Assembly (NCBI GenBank): GCA_964463245.1
Contig: CAYXBU010000001.1
Span: 1 to 64,000 of the forward strand
DNA length: 64,000 bases
Source of the DNA: CAMEON01 sp964463245
GTDB lineage: Bacteria; Bacillota; Clostridia; Oscillospirales; CAG-272
Direction of reading: 5' to 3'
Every line of letters starts with the position of its first letter. Positions within the stretch are counted from its first letter, which is position 1. The position numbers were made by a program, and so were the translations under genes. Below, one piece after another: positions 15,046 to 25,700 of this stretch. The notes beneath the pieces were generated by a model, which was not told the origin of the DNA, did not search any database, and saw nothing but the letters and a program-made list of their open reading frames with translations.

Positions 15046-17577
15046 ATGAGCAATGGAATCCGTATCGCGCTTGCCGGCAACCCCAACGCGGGCAAGACGA
15101 CCCTCTTTAACGCCCTGACGGGGTCGAACCAGTTCGTCGGAAACTGGCCGGGCGTTACCGTGGAGAAGAAGGAGGGCAAGCTCAAGGGTCACCCGGATGT
15201 GACTGTCACTGACCTGCCCGGTATCTACTCCCTGTCCCCCTACACACTGGAGGAGGTCGTGGCGCGGAATTACCTCATCGGGGAGCGTCCCGATGCCATC
15301 CTGAACATCATCGACGGCACCAACCTGGAGCGCAACCTCTACCTGACCACCCAGCTGACCGAGCTGGGCATCCCGGTGGTCATTGCCATCAACATGATCG
15401 ATGTGGTGCGCAAGCGCGGCGACAAGATCAACATTCCCGAGCTGTCCAGACAGCTGGGTTGTAAGGTGGTGGAGATCTCGGCACTCAAGGGCACCGGCAT
15501 CAAGGAGGCCGCCGAGGCCGCCATCGAGGCCGCTAAGGGTACTAAGACGGTTCCCATGCACACCTTCAGCGGGTGCGTGGAGCACGCGCTGGCGCACATC
15601 GAGGAGGCGGCGGTGCACGGTCTGCCCGCCGAGCAGCAGCGTTGGTACGCCATCAAGATCTTCGAGCGGGACGACAAGGTCATGGAGCAGCTCAAGCTGG
15701 ACGAGACCCTCAAAGCTCATATCGAGACCGACATCACCGCCGCCGAGACCGAGCTGGATGACGATGCCGAGTCCATCATCACCAATGAGCGGTATGTGTA
15801 TATCTCCTCCATCATTCAAAGCTGCTACAAGAAGAAGAGCGCGGGCAAGCTGTCCGGCTCGGATAAGATCGACCGTGTGGTGACCAACCGCTTCCTGGGA
15901 CTGCCCATCTTCGCGGTCATCATGTTCTTGGTCTACTACATCTCCATGGTCGCCGTGGGTACCCCCGCGACCGACTGGGTCAACGACGGTGTGTTCGGTG
16001 ACGGCTGGCACCTTCTGGGCATTGGCTCGGGGGACTATGCCGACGACAGCGATGCCTACAACGAGGCTCTGTTGGCGGTCAAGGGCTTCCTGCCCGACTT
16101 TGACCCCGAGGCGGAGGACTTCGACCCTGCCACCGCTCTGGAGTCCCTCAAGAGCTTAACGACCGATGCCGAGACCGGATCGGTGACCGTGGAGGACGAG
16201 GAGACACTGGAGGAGAGTCAGCTGACGGTCTACTACAAGACGGTTCCGGCGGATCACGGGGATGACGTGGTCGGGATCAGCTACCTGGAGGCAGTCGAGT
16301 ACTTCAAGGGGCTGGCCGAGACGGATGTCGAGGTGGCCTTTGCCGCACCGGATCCCGCCGACTACGGCGTGTATGTTCCCGGTATCCCGACTCTGGTCGG
16401 GGATGGCTTGGATAAGGCAAATGCTCCCGCGTGGCTGTCCGGTCTGATCAACGACGGTATCGTGGGCGGTGTCGGCGCCGTGCTGGGCTTCGTGCCGCAG
16501 ATGCTGGTGCTGTTCCTGCTCCTGGCCTTCCTGGAGGCTTGCGGCTACATGGCGCGTATCGCCTTCGTGCTGGATCGTGTCTTCCGCAAGTTCGGCCTGT
16601 CGGGTAAGTCCTTTATCCCCATGCTGATCGGTGTCGGTTGCGGCGTGCCCGGCGTTATGGCGAGCCGTACCATCGAGAACGAGCGGGATCGCCGCATGAC
16701 CATCATGACCACCACCTTCATCCCCTGCGGGGCTAAGGTTCCCTTCATCGGTATGATCGCGGGCGCCGTGTTCGGCGGCTCGGCTTGGGTGGCCACCTCG
16801 GCCTACTTCATCGGTATGGCGGCGATCATCATCTCGGGCATCATGCTCAAGAAGACAAAGATGTTCGCGGGCGAGCCGGCTCCCTTCGTCATGGAGCTTC
16901 CCGCTTACCATATGCCCACCGTGGGCAATGTTCTGCGCAGTATGTGGGAGCGCGGCTGGTCCTTTATCAAGAAGGCCGGCACCATCATCCTCCTGTCTAC
17001 CGTGCTGGTCTGGTTCACCACCTACTTCGGCTTCGTGGAGGGCAGCTTCCGTATGCTGACCGACGAGGAGCTGGATAAGTCCCTACTGGCTGCCATCGGC
17101 GGTGTGTTGGCGTGGATCTTCAAGCCTCTGGGCTGGGGCAGCTGGCAGGCGGCCGTGGCCTCCATCACGGGTCTTGTCGCCAAGGAGAACATCGTGGGCA
17201 CCTTGGGCGTGCTGTACGGCGGCGGCGAGGGTGGTGTCTACGGGAACATCGCGACGGCCTTCACGGGTGTCAGTGCCTACTCCTTCCTGGTGTTCAACCT
17301 GCTCTGTGCACCCTGCTTCGCGGCGATCGGTGCAATCAAGCGGGAGATGAACAACGCCAAGTGGACGTGGTTCGCCATCGGGTATCAGTGCGGCTTCGCC
17401 TATGTCATTTCCCTGATGATCAACTCCTTCGGCAACCTCTTTGCCGGTAGCCTCATGAGCGGCAACGCCGTGCTGAACATCATCAGCCTGGTGGCCTCGG
17501 TGGCTCTGCTGGTCGGTATGATCTATATGCTGGTGCGCCCCTACAAGGAGAGCACCAAGTTGACCGCAAAGGTCTGA
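15046..17577 (+). CDS. feoB: Ferrous iron transporter FeoB with extracytoplasmic insertion
   Basis: Membrane iron(II) transporter with an N-terminal G domain. The 843-residue protein has G1 GNPNAGKTT (residues 11-19), G3 DLPGIYSLSPY, G4 NMID and a following helical spacer. Membrane segments begin near residue 286 (FLGLPIFAVIMFLVYYISM). The two gate motifs are recognisable in LIGVGCGVPGVMASRTI and IPCGAKVPF. Unusual is an insertion of roughly 130 acidic, non-hydrophobic residues (about 320-455) between the first and second membrane segments, where many FeoB proteins have a short loop; it probably lies outside the cell. Comparable insertions may exist in other Clostridia. Regulation is probably by the palindromic operators before feoA1. 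Confidence 0.95.
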   Translation: MSNGIRIALAGNPNAGKTTLFNALTGSNQFVGNWPGVTVEKKEGKLKGHPDVTVTDLPGIYSLSPYTLEEVVARNYLIGERPDAILNIIDGTNLERNLYLTTQLTELGIPVVIAINMIDVVRKRGDKINIPELSRQLGCKVVEISALKGTGIKEAAEAAIEAAKGTKTVPMHTFSGCVEHALAHIEEAAVHGLPAEQQRWYAIKIFERDDKVMEQLKLDETLKAHIETDITAAETELDDDAESIITNERYVYISSIIQSCYKKKSAGKLSGSDKIDRVVTNRFLGLPIFAVIMFLVYYISMVAVGTPATDWVNDGVFGDGWHLLGIGSGDYADDSDAYNEALLAVKGFLPDFDPEAEDFDPATALESLKSLTTDAETGSVTVEDEETLEESQLTVYYKTVPADHGDDVVGISYLEAVEYFKGLAETDVEVAFAAPDPADYGVYVPGIPTLVGDGLDKANAPAWLSGLINDGIVGGVGAVLGFVPQMLVLFLLLAFLEACGYMARIAFVLDRVFRKFGLSGKSFIPMLIGVGCGVPGVMASRTIENERDRRMTIMTTTFIPCGAKVPFIGMIAGAVFGGSAWVATSAYFIGMAAIIISGIMLKKTKMFAGEPAPFVMELPAYHMPTVGNVLRSMWERGWSFIKKAGTIILLSTVLVWFTTYFGFVEGSFRMLTDEELDKSLLAAIGGVLAWIFKPLGWGSWQAAVASITGLVAKENIVGTLGVLYGGGEGGVYGNIATAFTGVSAYSFLVFNLLCAPCFAAIGAIKREMNNAKWTWFAIGYQCGFAYVISLMINSFGNLFAGSLMSGNAVLNIISLVASVALLVGMIYMLVRPYKESTKLTAKV

Positions 17578-17649
17578 TCCATACGCGGGGGAGCCGCCAC
17601 GAACGACTTCCCCGCAGAGCTGTACTTGTTGCAAAGAAAGGAAAAATGT

Positions 17650-17856
17650 ATGTTGGCATGGATACAGGCTCACATAGCCGTCATCTTGATCTGTGTCGCG
17701 CTGGTCGCCGTACTGACTCTGGCTGTGTGGTCGCTGGTGCGGGATAAAAAGCGGGGCAGGTCCTCCTGCGGGGCGAACTGTGCCCACTGCGCCATGGCAG
17801 GGAAGTGCCACGGCGGGCAGGAAGATGCCCGCCCCGAGGAGCATCAAAGGGATTGA
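17650..17856 (+). CDS. FeoB-associated Cys-rich membrane protein
   Basis: A 68-residue protein with one N-terminal membrane segment (about residues 5-25), a short basic stretch and a cluster of four cysteines in the pattern CGANCAHCAMAGKC. Small proteins of this type follow feoB in many Clostridia and are named FeoB-associated Cys-rich proteins; the cysteines may handle iron or redox state, which is not proven. I chose the ATG at 17650 because AAAGG is eight bases upstream and the membrane segment begins there. A strong terminator follows, so this is the last gene of the feo operon. Confidence 0.88.
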   Translation: MLAWIQAHIAVILICVALVAVLTLAVWSLVRDKKRGRSSCGANCAHCAMAGKCHGGQEDARPEEHQRD

Positions 17857-17872
17857 TCCATAACGAAAAAGC

Positions 17873-17905
17873 GTGGGGAGACCGGTTGCGGTCTCCCCAC
17901 TTTTT
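17873..17905 (+). terminator. Terminator of the feo operon
   Basis: GTGGGGAGACC (17873-17883), loop GGTTGC, GGTCTCCCCAC, then five T. An A-run on the left lets it also serve the convergent lipoprotein gene. Confidence 0.9.
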
Positions 17906-17919
17906 CGTGGTGTGATAGG

Positions 17920-20900
17920 TTACGCCGGGATGCGGGACAGGTACTTAAACAAGGAGTTGTCATCCCGCATCAGCATCAGGGCATCCCCGTAGTTGGCATC
18001 CAGAAGGTAGGTCAGCGCATCCGCCGTGAAGTACAGGAGACCGTACTCCTCCCACATCTCGCTGACGGCAGTCACGTTGTTGTCCAACAGGAAGGTGAAG
18101 CTGTCGGCGGTGATGTGCAGGACATACTGCCCGTCCTCGGAGGTCCAATCGCCGCAGAAAGCATCGGGAATGACCAGCGCGGCGGCGCGGGTCAGGTCGA
18201 TGTCGGCCTCATCCACGCAGTAAAGGTTCAGCAGGTCTTTGTCGTCGCTCAGGGTCAGATACCACAGGACATGATCCACGGCAAAGCTCAGGGTGCCCTC
18301 ATCCGAAAGGGTAGCGGGGGAATCTGCGGTCAGCACCTCGCCGTCCCGTAAGAGGGTGACCGAGCCGTCCGCCGTGACCGTGACCTTCCAGTCGTGGGCA
18401 GAGTCGTTACCCTTCCAGACACCGACAAAGCCCTCGGGCAGGACGGAGGTCTCGGTGGGGAAGAGCACATACATCAGGTCGTGATCATCATACATGGCAA
18501 TGAATTCGTTGCCGTAGGCGTTGACACCGTGCAGGAGGTAGACCGTGTAGGGCGACCCCTCGGTCTCGAAGGCGTAGCCGTACTCGGGGTCGAAGCGGAA
18601 GGTGACTGCCTTCTCGTTGATGGTAATGGAGGTATCGGTGATGACGATGGTGTATTCCCGCTCGGTGGAACGCCAGGTGCCGATGTACTTCTCATTGAGG
18701 GAGGCAACGCGATCCAGCGTGGCGTTGTCACCGGGGGTGCCGATGAGCAGGCGATCCTTGTTGACGGTACCGCCCACGCCGTAGAACTGGAGGATGTAGC
18801 CCTCGATCCCGTTCCAGGAGCCGACAAAGCCGCCCGAGGTGCTGAAGGAGCTCGGGGTGAAGGGCAGGCCGTCCACCGTGATACCGGCGTAGGTGATGGC
18901 CACCTTGCGGCTGCCGTCTGCGCTGAGGTAGATGCCCACGAACTCGGAGGGGATCTCCACGCCGGGGTCCTCCGAGGTCTTTTGAATGGTGAACGGCTCC
19001 ATCGTCAGATCCTCCGCAATGAGGGTGACCAGCATGATGCCGTTCTTGAGGTGGAAGTTGAAGGTCTGTCCCTCGTAGACACTGCCCTTGACGCGGCACG
19101 CGGCGGTGACTCCCTCGGACTCGGTGTAGGAGATGAGGGTGAGCGGCTCGTCGTTGCAGAAGATCATGTGGGTCTGGATGCGGAAGACATCGTGGTAATT
19201 GTCGTCGTCATATACCCATGTGCCCCGGTAGGCGGCGGGGATGGATATGTCGCCGTTGCTGTCATCGATGGAGGTCAGCGTCCAGGTCATGCTGTAGTCG
19301 TCGGTGTAGACCATCAGCTGGAGGGTGCTCAGCTTCTGGATGTATATCGTCTTGCCCTCCCAGAGCCCCGTGAAGATGCCGTACTCGCTGTCATAGCCGA
19401 CCACCTCGACCTCGGTGCCGTCCAACAGGAAGCCGGACTCGTCCACATGGCAGAAGTGACCGTCGTCGTCGCGGTACTGCCCGATGTAGGCATCCAGCAC
19501 GCTCTCCTTGGAGGCGGAGTCAAAGTCCAGATCTATGTTGATGGGGGAGTCAAGATCATAGGTCAGGGTCACGGTCTCCTCAATGCCGTAGGTCTTGTAG
19601 GTGAAGACTACCTGCCACAGCCGTCCCTCGGACAGCTTGATGGTGAAGTCGGTGGCAAAGCTGTAGGAGGCCTGCTCGTTGCCGACCGCGAACAGCGGCG
19701 CGATGACCTGCGCCGTGGTGGGGTCATGCAGGGTGTAGACCCCGTCCCCGAGGTAGCGGAACAGCTCGACCTTGAAGTCGGTCATGCGGGGGGACAGAGC
19801 CTCGATCCCGCTGACATCCACCGGGTCGTGCAGGACGACCTTGCCCGCCATATCCACATCAAAGGGATAGACATAGCCGCCCATCAGCTTGAAACCGTGC
19901 TCCTCGCCGACATAGGCATCGTAGAGCAGGTCGGGCAGGACGTAGACAAAATAGTCGGTGTCCCCATAGCCGGGACGGGTCTCGCCGCCCTCCGGCTCGA
20001 CGTAGCCGACCTCGTGCCCCTGGTGACGGATGGTGAAGCTGCCGCTTGCCTGTGCCGCCTTCAGCGCATTCTCCAGCGCATCGTGGTCGGCGGTGCGCTC
20101 ATAGGGGAGGATACAGGACGGGTCGAGGGCGGCGGTGCCGCGCTCGGAGATGGCGAAGTCGTAGGTGGAGATGTAGGACAGCTCCTCGGAGGGGTGGATG
20201 GTGGCGGTGGTGATGACCACCCGCACGGCAACACCGTTCTCCACGTAGACGCGGAAGTCGGCAACCGACTCCTCCCAGCCGGTCAGAGCCAGCGAGGCGG
20301 CCTTGGCTTTTTCCTTGTCGGACAAGATATATACGCCGTCCTCTTCCTGCACGAGATCGGCGGGGGACAGGAGATCGAAGGGGTTATAGTAGCTCTCAAA
20401 GAAATCATCCGAGACCAGCTCCGAGATGGTGTTATCGGCGTTGTGGGTGATGAGGGTCAGGCGGCGACCGCTCTTGCCATAGACACTGTCGTAGAAGACC
20501 TCGCCCGTGGCAGGGTCGTATTCCCTCTGCCAAATATGCTCTGCGGCAAAGATGGTATCGATGTACAGGTGGGCATCGTACTCGTCGTTCTCCTGCACAT
20601 CGTAGGTATAGGCGCCCGAGAAGCGCGCTACGCCGCACAGGGTGGCGAACACCTCCTCCGACATGGTGGTCGGACGGGGGGCAGGCTCGGTCTCGGTGGC
20701 GGTCTCGGACTCGCTTGCGGCGGTGCTTGCGGGTTCGGTGGCAGGTTCGGTCGCGGTGTCGGAGATCGGCTCGGAGGCGGGAGCGGTGTCGGTCTCCTGC
20801 TCGGTGGGAGCCTCGGTCGCGGGCAGGGACTCGCGGGTCGACTCGGTCGCTGTGCTCTCCCCGCCGGAGGGATCCGACGAGCAGGCCGACAGTGCGGCGG

Positions 20901-20961
20901 TCATGACCGACAGGGTGATCATCAGGCCGATCAAAAAGGGAATGATGTGGTTCTTACGCAT
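17920..20961 (-). CDS. Large repeat-containing lipoprotein
   Basis: A 1013-residue exported lipoprotein of no family I can name. It begins with a signal peptide ending in the lipobox LSAC (Cys27), followed by a Thr/Glu/Ser/Pro-rich spacer to about residue 100. The first half is an all-beta region. The second half carries five tandem repeats of about 90 residues, starting near residues 574 (IPAAYRGTW), 668 (IPSEFVGIY), 754 (LNEKYIGTW), 840 (LPEGFVGVW) and 930 (IPDAFCGDW). Each resembles a small beta-barrel with a G-x-W opening, an 'ItaDsit' strand and a final strand. The start at 20961 has GGAGGT upstream. The gene has its own promoter, is divergent from the FAD oxidoreductase, and shares its module with the giant lipoproteins further right. 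Confidence 0.8.
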   Translation of the reverse strand: MRKNHIIPFLIGLMITLSVMTAALSACSSDPSGGESTATESTRESLPATEAPTEQETDTAPASEPISDTATEPATEPASTAASESETATETEPAPRPTTMSEEVFATLCGVARFSGAYTYDVQENDEYDAHLYIDTIFAAEHIWQREYDPATGEVFYDSVYGKSGRRLTLITHNADNTISELVSDDFFESYYNPFDLLSPADLVQEEDGVYILSDKEKAKAASLALTGWEESVADFRVYVENGVAVRVVITTATIHPSEELSYISTYDFAISERGTAALDPSCILPYERTADHDALENALKAAQASGSFTIRHQGHEVGYVEPEGGETRPGYGDTDYFVYVLPDLLYDAYVGEEHGFKLMGGYVYPFDVDMAGKVVLHDPVDVSGIEALSPRMTDFKVELFRYLGDGVYTLHDPTTAQVIAPLFAVGNEQASYSFATDFTIKLSEGRLWQVVFTYKTYGIEETVTLTYDLDSPINIDLDFDSASKESVLDAYIGQYRDDDGHFCHVDESGFLLDGTEVEVVGYDSEYGIFTGLWEGKTIYIQKLSTLQLMVYTDDYSMTWTLTSIDDSNGDISIPAAYRGTWVYDDDNYHDVFRIQTHMIFCNDEPLTLISYTESEGVTAACRVKGSVYEGQTFNFHLKNGIMLVTLIAEDLTMEPFTIQKTSEDPGVEIPSEFVGIYLSADGSRKVAITYAGITVDGLPFTPSSFSTSGGFVGSWNGIEGYILQFYGVGGTVNKDRLLIGTPGDNATLDRVASLNEKYIGTWRSTEREYTIVITDTSITINEKAVTFRFDPEYGYAFETEGSPYTVYLLHGVNAYGNEFIAMYDDHDLMYVLFPTETSVLPEGFVGVWKGNDSAHDWKVTVTADGSVTLLRDGEVLTADSPATLSDEGTLSFAVDHVLWYLTLSDDKDLLNLYCVDEADIDLTRAAALVIPDAFCGDWTSEDGQYVLHITADSFTFLLDNNVTAVSEMWEEYGLLYFTADALTYLLDANYGDALMLMRDDNSLFKYLSRIPA

Positions 20962-21000
20962 GGGTAGGCAGACCTCCTTTGGGGGATGTACGGGATCATA

Positions 21001-21023
21001 TACCGTACATAGTACATACGGTA
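21001..21023 (-). promoter_or_regulatory. Imperfect palindrome in the lipoprotein leader
   Basis: TACCGTA and TACGGTA arms around nine bases, located just downstream of the -10 element of the minus-strand lipoprotein promoter. The position fits an operator; the regulator is unknown. Confidence 0.4.
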
Positions 21024-21036
21024 AACAGATGGGCTC

Positions 21037-21065
21037 ATTATAGCACAAACCATAATGTATGTAAA
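21037..21065 (-). promoter_or_regulatory. Promoter of the large lipoprotein
   Basis: On the minus strand TTTACA (21060-21065) and TATAAT (21037-21042) with a 17-base spacer. Confidence 0.8.
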
Positions 21066-21149
21066 GAGTTATTTTGCCCATATGTCGGATTTTGTGCAAA
21101 TACGACAATTTAGCGGGTGAACGGATGGGCAATTTCTGTGCCCGCCCTC

Positions 21150-21178
21150 TTGCACTTTGCCGCGGATTTTAGTATAAT
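21150..21178 (+). promoter_or_regulatory. Promoter of the FAD oxidoreductase
   Basis: TTGCAC (21150-21155) and TATAAT (21173-21178) with a 17-base spacer, 39 bases before the start codon. Confidence 0.75.
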
Positions 21179-21217
21179 AGTGACAATAATGCTTGGCAGA
21201 AAGAGGAGAAACATTCC

Positions 21218-22597
21218 ATGCTGTATACAAAAGAGCTTCCCCTGTCCGCCCGCGCCGATGTCGTGGTCTGCGGCGGCGGGACGGCAGGCAGCTTTGCCGC
21301 CATCGCGGCGGCCGAGCAGGGCGCAGATGTCCTGCTGGTGGAGCAATTCGGCTCTTTGGGCGGGAGTGCGACCAACGGTTTAGTGGTCCCGATCATGAGC
21401 TCCCATATCCCCGGGGATCCCGGCAACTCCTACCTGACGGCGCGGGTGGCCGAACGGCTGACGGCACGCGGTGCCGCCGAGGGGCGCAACGGACGGCATT
21501 TTGACCCGGTAGCCCTGTCGTTCGAGCTGGAGACCATGTGCGCGGAGGCGGGGGTGCGCCTCCTGTATCATACCTTTATCGCCGATGTGCTCAAGGACGG
21601 AGACACCGTCACGGGGCTGGTCGTGGCCAACAAGGCGGGGCTGTCCCGCATCGAGGGCAAGGTCTTCATCGATGCGACCGGAGACGGGGATGTGTCGGTG
21701 CTGGCGGGTGCCGCCTACAGCGGTGGGAACCCCGACACGGGGAAGAACCAGCCGGTCTCCTTACGCTACATCGTGGACGGGGTGGACAAGGCGGCTCTGG
21801 GGGAGTTTGCCCTGGCGCACCAGGTCGGCATGGAGCCAAGCCCCCGTCTGGCGACCTACCGCCCGCCGGATCACTTCTACGCGGCGGTCACCTCCCACGC
21901 GGTGTGGGGCTTTACCGATATATTCAAGCAGGCCATTGCCAACGGCGACTTGACCGAGGACGACGAATGCTACTGGCAGGTCTTTACCATCCCCGGCCGC
22001 CACGACTCGCTGGCCTTCAATACCCCGGAGTTCTTTGACGATGTGGATGCCACCGACCCGGAGCAGATGACCCGCATACAGACGCGGGGCAAGGTCGCCA
22101 TTGCACGTCAGATGCGCTTCTATAAGAAGTATTTGAAGGGATTTGACAACGCCTACGTCAGCAGTGTGGCGACCATGGTGGGGGTGCGGGAAAGTCGTAA
22201 CATCCTCTGCGACCATGTACTGACCGCCGAGGAGCTGCTCCGCCATGAGAAGTTTGAGGATGCCATCGCCCAGTCGGCCTACCCCGTGGACATCCACGGC
22301 AAGAAGCTGTACTGCGTAGCGCACGGCGGGGATGAGGAGAAGCCCTACTATGAGATCCCCTATCGAGCACTGCTCGTGCGCGGAGTGGAGAACCTCTTGG
22401 TCGCGGGACGGTGTCTGGGGGCGGACTTCATCGCACAAAGCTCCTTGCGGGTACAGCTCTCGGCGCGGGCATCCGGTGAGGCCGCCGGGATCGGCGCCGC
22501 CATGGCTCTGCGGGCGGGGGTCACTCCCCGCGAGGTACATGGGCAGGATGTGCGGCGGGAAATGATGGCTCGCGGCGGCATTTTTGCGGACAGATAA
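21218..22597 (+). CDS. FAD-dependent oxidoreductase
   Basis: Flavoprotein of the FAD-dependent oxidoreductase family that includes many uncharacterised clostridial enzymes. The 459-residue protein opens with a dinucleotide-binding fold, VVVCGGGTAGSFAAIAAAEQG (GxGxxG-like, near residue 15-35) and an acidic residue in VLLVEQ; a second FAD contact is FIDATGDGDVSVLAG. The C-terminal motif NLLVAGRCLGAD and the final arginine-rich segment are typical of the group. No signal peptide or membrane segment is seen, so it is cytoplasmic. The AGAGGAGA site is nine bases upstream of the ATG. Substrate is unknown; genes on both sides are surface proteins and do not explain it. Confidence 0.85.
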   Translation: MLYTKELPLSARADVVVCGGGTAGSFAAIAAAEQGADVLLVEQFGSLGGSATNGLVVPIMSSHIPGDPGNSYLTARVAERLTARGAAEGRNGRHFDPVALSFELETMCAEAGVRLLYHTFIADVLKDGDTVTGLVVANKAGLSRIEGKVFIDATGDGDVSVLAGAAYSGGNPDTGKNQPVSLRYIVDGVDKAALGEFALAHQVGMEPSPRLATYRPPDHFYAAVTSHAVWGFTDIFKQAIANGDLTEDDECYWQVFTIPGRHDSLAFNTPEFFDDVDATDPEQMTRIQTRGKVAIARQMRFYKKYLKGFDNAYVSSVATMVGVRESRNILCDHVLTAEELLRHEKFEDAIAQSAYPVDIHGKKLYCVAHGGDEEKPYYEIPYRALLVRGVENLLVAGRCLGADFIAQSSLRVQLSARASGEAAGIGAAMALRAGVTPREVHGQDVRREMMARGGIFADR

Positions 22598-22674
22598 TGG
22601 AGATCAACACAAATCTTGTGAAAAAAATACAATTCACCACTTTAGCAGGATAATAATTTCTGCTTTCATCCGTA

Positions 22675-22703
22675 TTGCAAAAAAACGTTTTTTCATGTAT
22701 AAT
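22675..22703 (+). promoter_or_regulatory. Promoter of the giant protease operon
   Basis: TTGCAA (22675-22680) and TATAAT (22698-22703) with a 17-base spacer, 78 bases before the start codon. It may drive the whole same-strand set to about 47.26 kb. Confidence 0.8.
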
Positions 22704-22781
22704 ATGTCTTGTTTTCGTCTTTTGGCTGCCGTGGAGAATGACCCGCTTTTTCGATCGATCGATTGTAATGGAGGATCAACT

Positions 22782-25700
22782 ATGCGTTCAATGAGATACC
22801 GTTTACGGCGTGCGGTCGCCGCTGTGCTGACCCTGCTCTTACTGTTGCAGGGCTTGCCGCTGGCCGCCGTGGCAGAGGGGCTTTCCTATGATCGGGATAT
22901 AAAGACCACCCTCGCGGGTGACCGCTTGGGCACCCTGTCCCGCGTAAACGGACTGGATACAGACAGCTTGCGGCAGCAGTACCTTTCCGAGCTGAAGGAG
23001 GCCGAGCGCGCTAACTTCAGCGGCGAGCGTTGGGTGGTGGTCGAGCTGGCGGGGGATACGCTGTATACCCTTTACGAGAACTCCTCGGCCGAGAGCTTTG
23101 CCGCCTTCTGTGCCTCGGAGGAGGGACAGGTCGCGCGGAACCGTCTGGAGGCGGCGCAGGAGTCCTTCCTGTCCCGACTGGCGGCGGCGGGTGTCGCCTA
23201 TGAGAAAAAGTACAGCTACACCGCCGTCAACAACGGTGTGGCTCTGCGCGTGAATGCCGACGGCTACAAGACCATGAAGAGCATGGAGGGGGTCACCGGG
23301 GTGTACTTCTCGGAGTCCTACGCCGTGCCGACCGTGGCGGTCAGCAACAATGCCAACGTGTACACCACGGGTATCTACGATGCGACCGGCATCGACTACC
23401 GCGGCGAGGGCATGGTGGTGGCCATTCTGGACACCGGTCTGGACTACACCCACGAGGCTTTCGCCACTATGCCGACCTCCCCCGCGTGGTCGCGGCAGGA
23501 TGTGGCGGATAAGATGGCAGCCAGCTCCATCTTCAATGCGAAAGCAACGGTGGACGAGGTCTACTACAATGCCAAGGTTCCCTTTGCTTACGACTACGCC
23601 GACGATGATGCCGACGTCTTCCCGCAGTACAGCTCCCACGGCACCCATGTCGCGGGCATCGTGGCGGGTAAGAGCGACTATGTGGTCAACAAGGCCACGG
23701 GGGAGACCTTCCTCGGAGTCGCGCCGGAGGCACAGCTGGTCATCTGCAAGGTCTTTACCGATAACTTGGACAGCGACAGTCTGGGCGGAGCCGACACCAT
23801 CGACATTCTGGCGGCTCTGAGCGACTGCGTGGAGTTGGGCGTGGATGTCATCAACATGAGCCTTGGCTCCTCGGCGGGCTTCTCGGACGAGAAGAGCGAC
23901 AGCTTCCTCAACGGCATCTATGAGCGCATCCGTGCCGCAGGCATCAGCCTGATGGTAGCTGCCAGCAACGACTACAGCTCCGGCTTCGGCGGCGGCAACG
24001 GTACCAACCTCGCCTCCAACCCCGACAGTGCTACGGTGGGGGCACCCTCCACCTACGCGGCCGCCCTGTCGGTGGCCTCCATCAACGGGCAGAAGGCAAG
24101 CTACATCACCGCCAACGACAGCGAGGATCAGGTGGCCTTCATCACCGAGTCCTCGGACGAGAACGGCAACGAGTACGATTTCGTGGAGCAGCTGTATCGG
24201 CTGGCGGGCAAGGATAAGACCGAGACCCTGCGCTTCAAGTACGTGGTGGTCGCGGGCGTGGGTCGTGCGACCAACTATACCGCACAGGTCAAGAAACAGC
24301 TCAAGGACTCCGAGGGCTACGACGGCACCATCGCGCTGGTCAAGCGTGGGGACATCACCTTCGCCGAGAAGGTGCAGAACGCCATGGACAACGGAGCCGA
24401 TGCTGTCATCATTTATAATAACCTCTCCGGCACCATTCGGATGTCGCTGGGCGAGGTCGAGGATCCCGTGCCCACCTGCTCCATCTCCATGGATGCGGGC
24501 AAGGTCTTCGTGGATAATGCCCAAAAGAGCGTAGGGATCATTTCGGTCAATGCCGCCTACAAGGCAGGCCCCTTCATGTCGGATTTCTCCAGCTGGGGAC
24601 CCTCCCCCAACCTGGAGTTGAAGCCCGAGATCACGGCACACGGCGGGGAGATCACGTCGGCAGTAGCGGGCGGCTACGACATCTACAGCGGAACCAGCAT
24701 GGCCTCCCCCAACATGGCGGGAGCCGTGGCACTCCTGCGCCAGCACCTCAAGGCGACCACGGGTCTGTCCGGGGAGGCCTTGAGCGCACGGGTCAACCAG
24801 GTGCTGATGAGCACCGCGACCATCGCCCTCAACGAGGAGGGCAACCCCTACTCCCCGCGTAAGCAGGGGGCGGGCTTGGCCGGCATTGCGGATGCCATCG
24901 CGGCGGAGAGCTACATCACGGTCAAGGACAAGGATGGCAACATCCGCGACAAGACCAAGATCGAACTGTTCGACGACAAGGAGAAGGCGGGGGTCTACAC
25001 CCTGTCCTTCACGGTCAACAACATCACGGATCGGGTGGTGACCTACTCCCCCGAGGTCTGGGTCATGACCGAGACACTGGCCTCGGATAAGAAGACCGTC
25101 GCCGAGAAGGCCTACATCCTGTCCGACAGCACCGTGCGGGTGGAGGTCGGCGGCAAGGCCGTGTCCGGGAACATCACGGTGCCCGCAGGACAGAGTCTGG
25201 ATGTGACCGTCACGGTCACGCTGGGAGCCGAGGGACGCAAGTATTTGGACGAGAGCTTTGTCAACGGTATGTATGTAGAGGGCTTCGTCTCCCTGCAGGC
25301 GACCGCCGACACCAAGATCACGGTGGGGCTGCCCTACCTTGCCTTTTACGGCGACTGGAACGACGCGCCGCTGTTCGACTACAGTGAGTATGAGCTGGCC
25401 GAGAGCCAGAAGGATACCGGCGTACCCGCCGAGGATAAGCTGGTCGCATCGGCGGCCGATACCAAGATCGTGGGTATGTACTACGACGATAAGTACATCC
25501 TGTCCATGGGCTCCTACCTCTACGAGATGGACGAGTCGGATGTGGCGATCTACCCCGACCCCGACAAGATCGCCCTGTCCATGTATGACGACGTGGGACA
25601 GCGCACCATCTACGAGCTGTATATGGTCTACGCGGGGCTCTTGCGCGGTGCGGCGTATATGGACATCGAGATCACCGACGATGCCACGGGGGATGTGATC

